Part shown: in pieces, positions 63,572 through 64,000 of the stretch
How positions within the stretch are numbered: the first letter of the stretch is position 1
Layout: every line of letters starts with the position of its first letter
NCBI RefSeq assembly: GCF_030065545.1
Contig: NZ_JASJNC010000007.1
Location: 1 to 64,000 of the forward strand
Source: Marinicella marina
Lineage (GTDB): Bacteria; Pseudomonadota; Gammaproteobacteria; Xanthomonadales; Marinicellaceae
Reading direction: 5' to 3'
Length of the DNA stretch: 64,000 bases
Made by a program: the position numbers and the translations under genes
Notes under the pieces: generated by a model
The model's database searches: none
What the model was told of the DNA's origin: nothing
What the model saw: only the letters and a program-made list of their open reading frames with translations

Positions 63572-64000
63572 TCAGAATAAGTGCCATTCCCAGACCGGAC
63601 CATCCTCTGGGTGCTCAACCACATCTATAAAAGTGAAGCCCAGCTTTTGCAAGATGTGGTTGGATGCATTTTTCTCAGGCAATGTCTGTGCCACTATAGT
63701 TAACTCCTCATCCGTTTGTATCGCCAAATCTATCAACGCCTGCGCGGTTGCTGTGGCAAAACCTTGGCCTTCTAATTCTGGCACGGTATAGTAGGCAACC
63801 TCAACTTGTTGTTGGTGAGGTGCTGATTTAAAAGTACCACCACCAACCACCTCATCATCAACCACTGATACATAAGCAATCCAAGGTGACTGAAAACCAG
63901 CTTGGGCATAGTAATCAATCATTTGGCGATTGATTTGTTGAACCATTTCGGGCAACCCTGACAGCTCATCTAAACCTTCGGCTTCGCCCTCAGCGCTGAC
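63572..64000 (-). CDS. GNAT family N-acetyltransferase, 3' part (5' end outside window)
   Basis: The frame is open through the window edge, so the TTG at 63955 is probably internal. About 142 residues are visible. FQSPWIAYVSVVDDEVVGGG, VEVAYYTVPELEGQGFAT (acetyl-CoA-binding motif A, Q/G-x-x-G-x-A-like) and the A-S-N-H-I-L-Q-K-L-G-F block are typical of GNAT enzymes. Substrate unknown. It lies upstream of the BaiN-like gene on the same strand. Confidence 0.88.
   Translation of the reverse strand, partial: VSAEGEAEGLDELSGLPEMVQQINRQMIDYYAQAGFQSPWIAYVSVVDDEVVGGGTFKSAPHQQQVEVAYYTVPELEGQGFATATAQALIDLAIQTDEELTIVAQTLPEKNASNHILQKLGFTFIDVVEHPEDGPVWEWHLF

Noticed and set aside
1-64000. tRNA, rRNA, prophage or integron genes
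   Set aside because: I read for tRNA-like cloverleafs, rRNA words, integrases and transposases and saw none that I could support.

Overview
The window looks like a chromosome segment of a marine gammaproteobacterium with moderate to low G+C. Housekeeping content supports this: prfB-lysS, dksA, lolCD, comEC, the glycine cleavage genes, an OprF-like OmpA protein, pdxH and yidD. Gene style, with many large secreted proteins ending in a short D-x-I-F-x-x-G-F-E-like tail, resembles Marinicella and relatives. That placement is inference; no rRNA or tRNA gene is visible.

Layout. 1-10 kb: the 3' part of an Ig-repeat secreted protein, an operon on the minus strand (ABC ATPase, permease, GldG-like protein, pdxH), a fatty acid desaturase, and a 1270-residue cadherin-repeat secreted protein. 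10-21 kb: a secreted ExeM/NucH-type nuclease, an LEA-like lipoprotein, lolC-lolD-comEC, an OmpA-family porin, and a hybrid histidine kinase with a LuxR-type response regulator. 21-24.4 kb: a photolyase cluster made of a 48-residue DUF2256 gene, a DASH-type cryptochrome, a DUF2805/TIGR03643 gene and a (6-4)/FeS-BCP-class photolyase that has lost the Fe-S cysteine motif. 24.7-35.6 kb: four large secreted proteins (two beta-helix, two beta-propeller) in a tightly packed plus-strand run. 35.7-44.4 kb: DUF3592, a CadC-like TPR regulator, cytochrome b561, a multi-pass membrane protein with a lipoxygenase-like C-terminal half, and a convergent eukaryote-like cPLA2-type phospholipase. 44.4-54.2 kb: a REP-like palindrome, a cobalamin adenosyltransferase, gcvT-gcvH-gcvPA, DUF2937, two tandem secreted paralogues, DUF3301 and an MsbA-like exporter. 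54.2-64 kb, mostly minus strand: two EF-hand-tailed paralogues (one broken by an amber codon), a LysE exporter, PilZ, lysS, prfB with its +1 frameshift site, a two-cysteine DksA, yidD, DUF3224, an acyl-CoA synthetase, a BaiN/HI0933 flavoprotein and a partial GNAT gene.

Two signals stand out. First, seven otherwise unrelated exported proteins share a short acidic-aromatic C-terminal tail, which may be an unnamed sorting or secretion tag. Second, a cPLA2-like phospholipase lies next to a membrane-fused lipoxygenase-fold protein, the pairing expected for a lipid-release and oxygenation (oxylipin-like) module, although the oxygenase's metal ligands look altered. Rho-independent terminators, several of them bidirectional, mark many gene borders.
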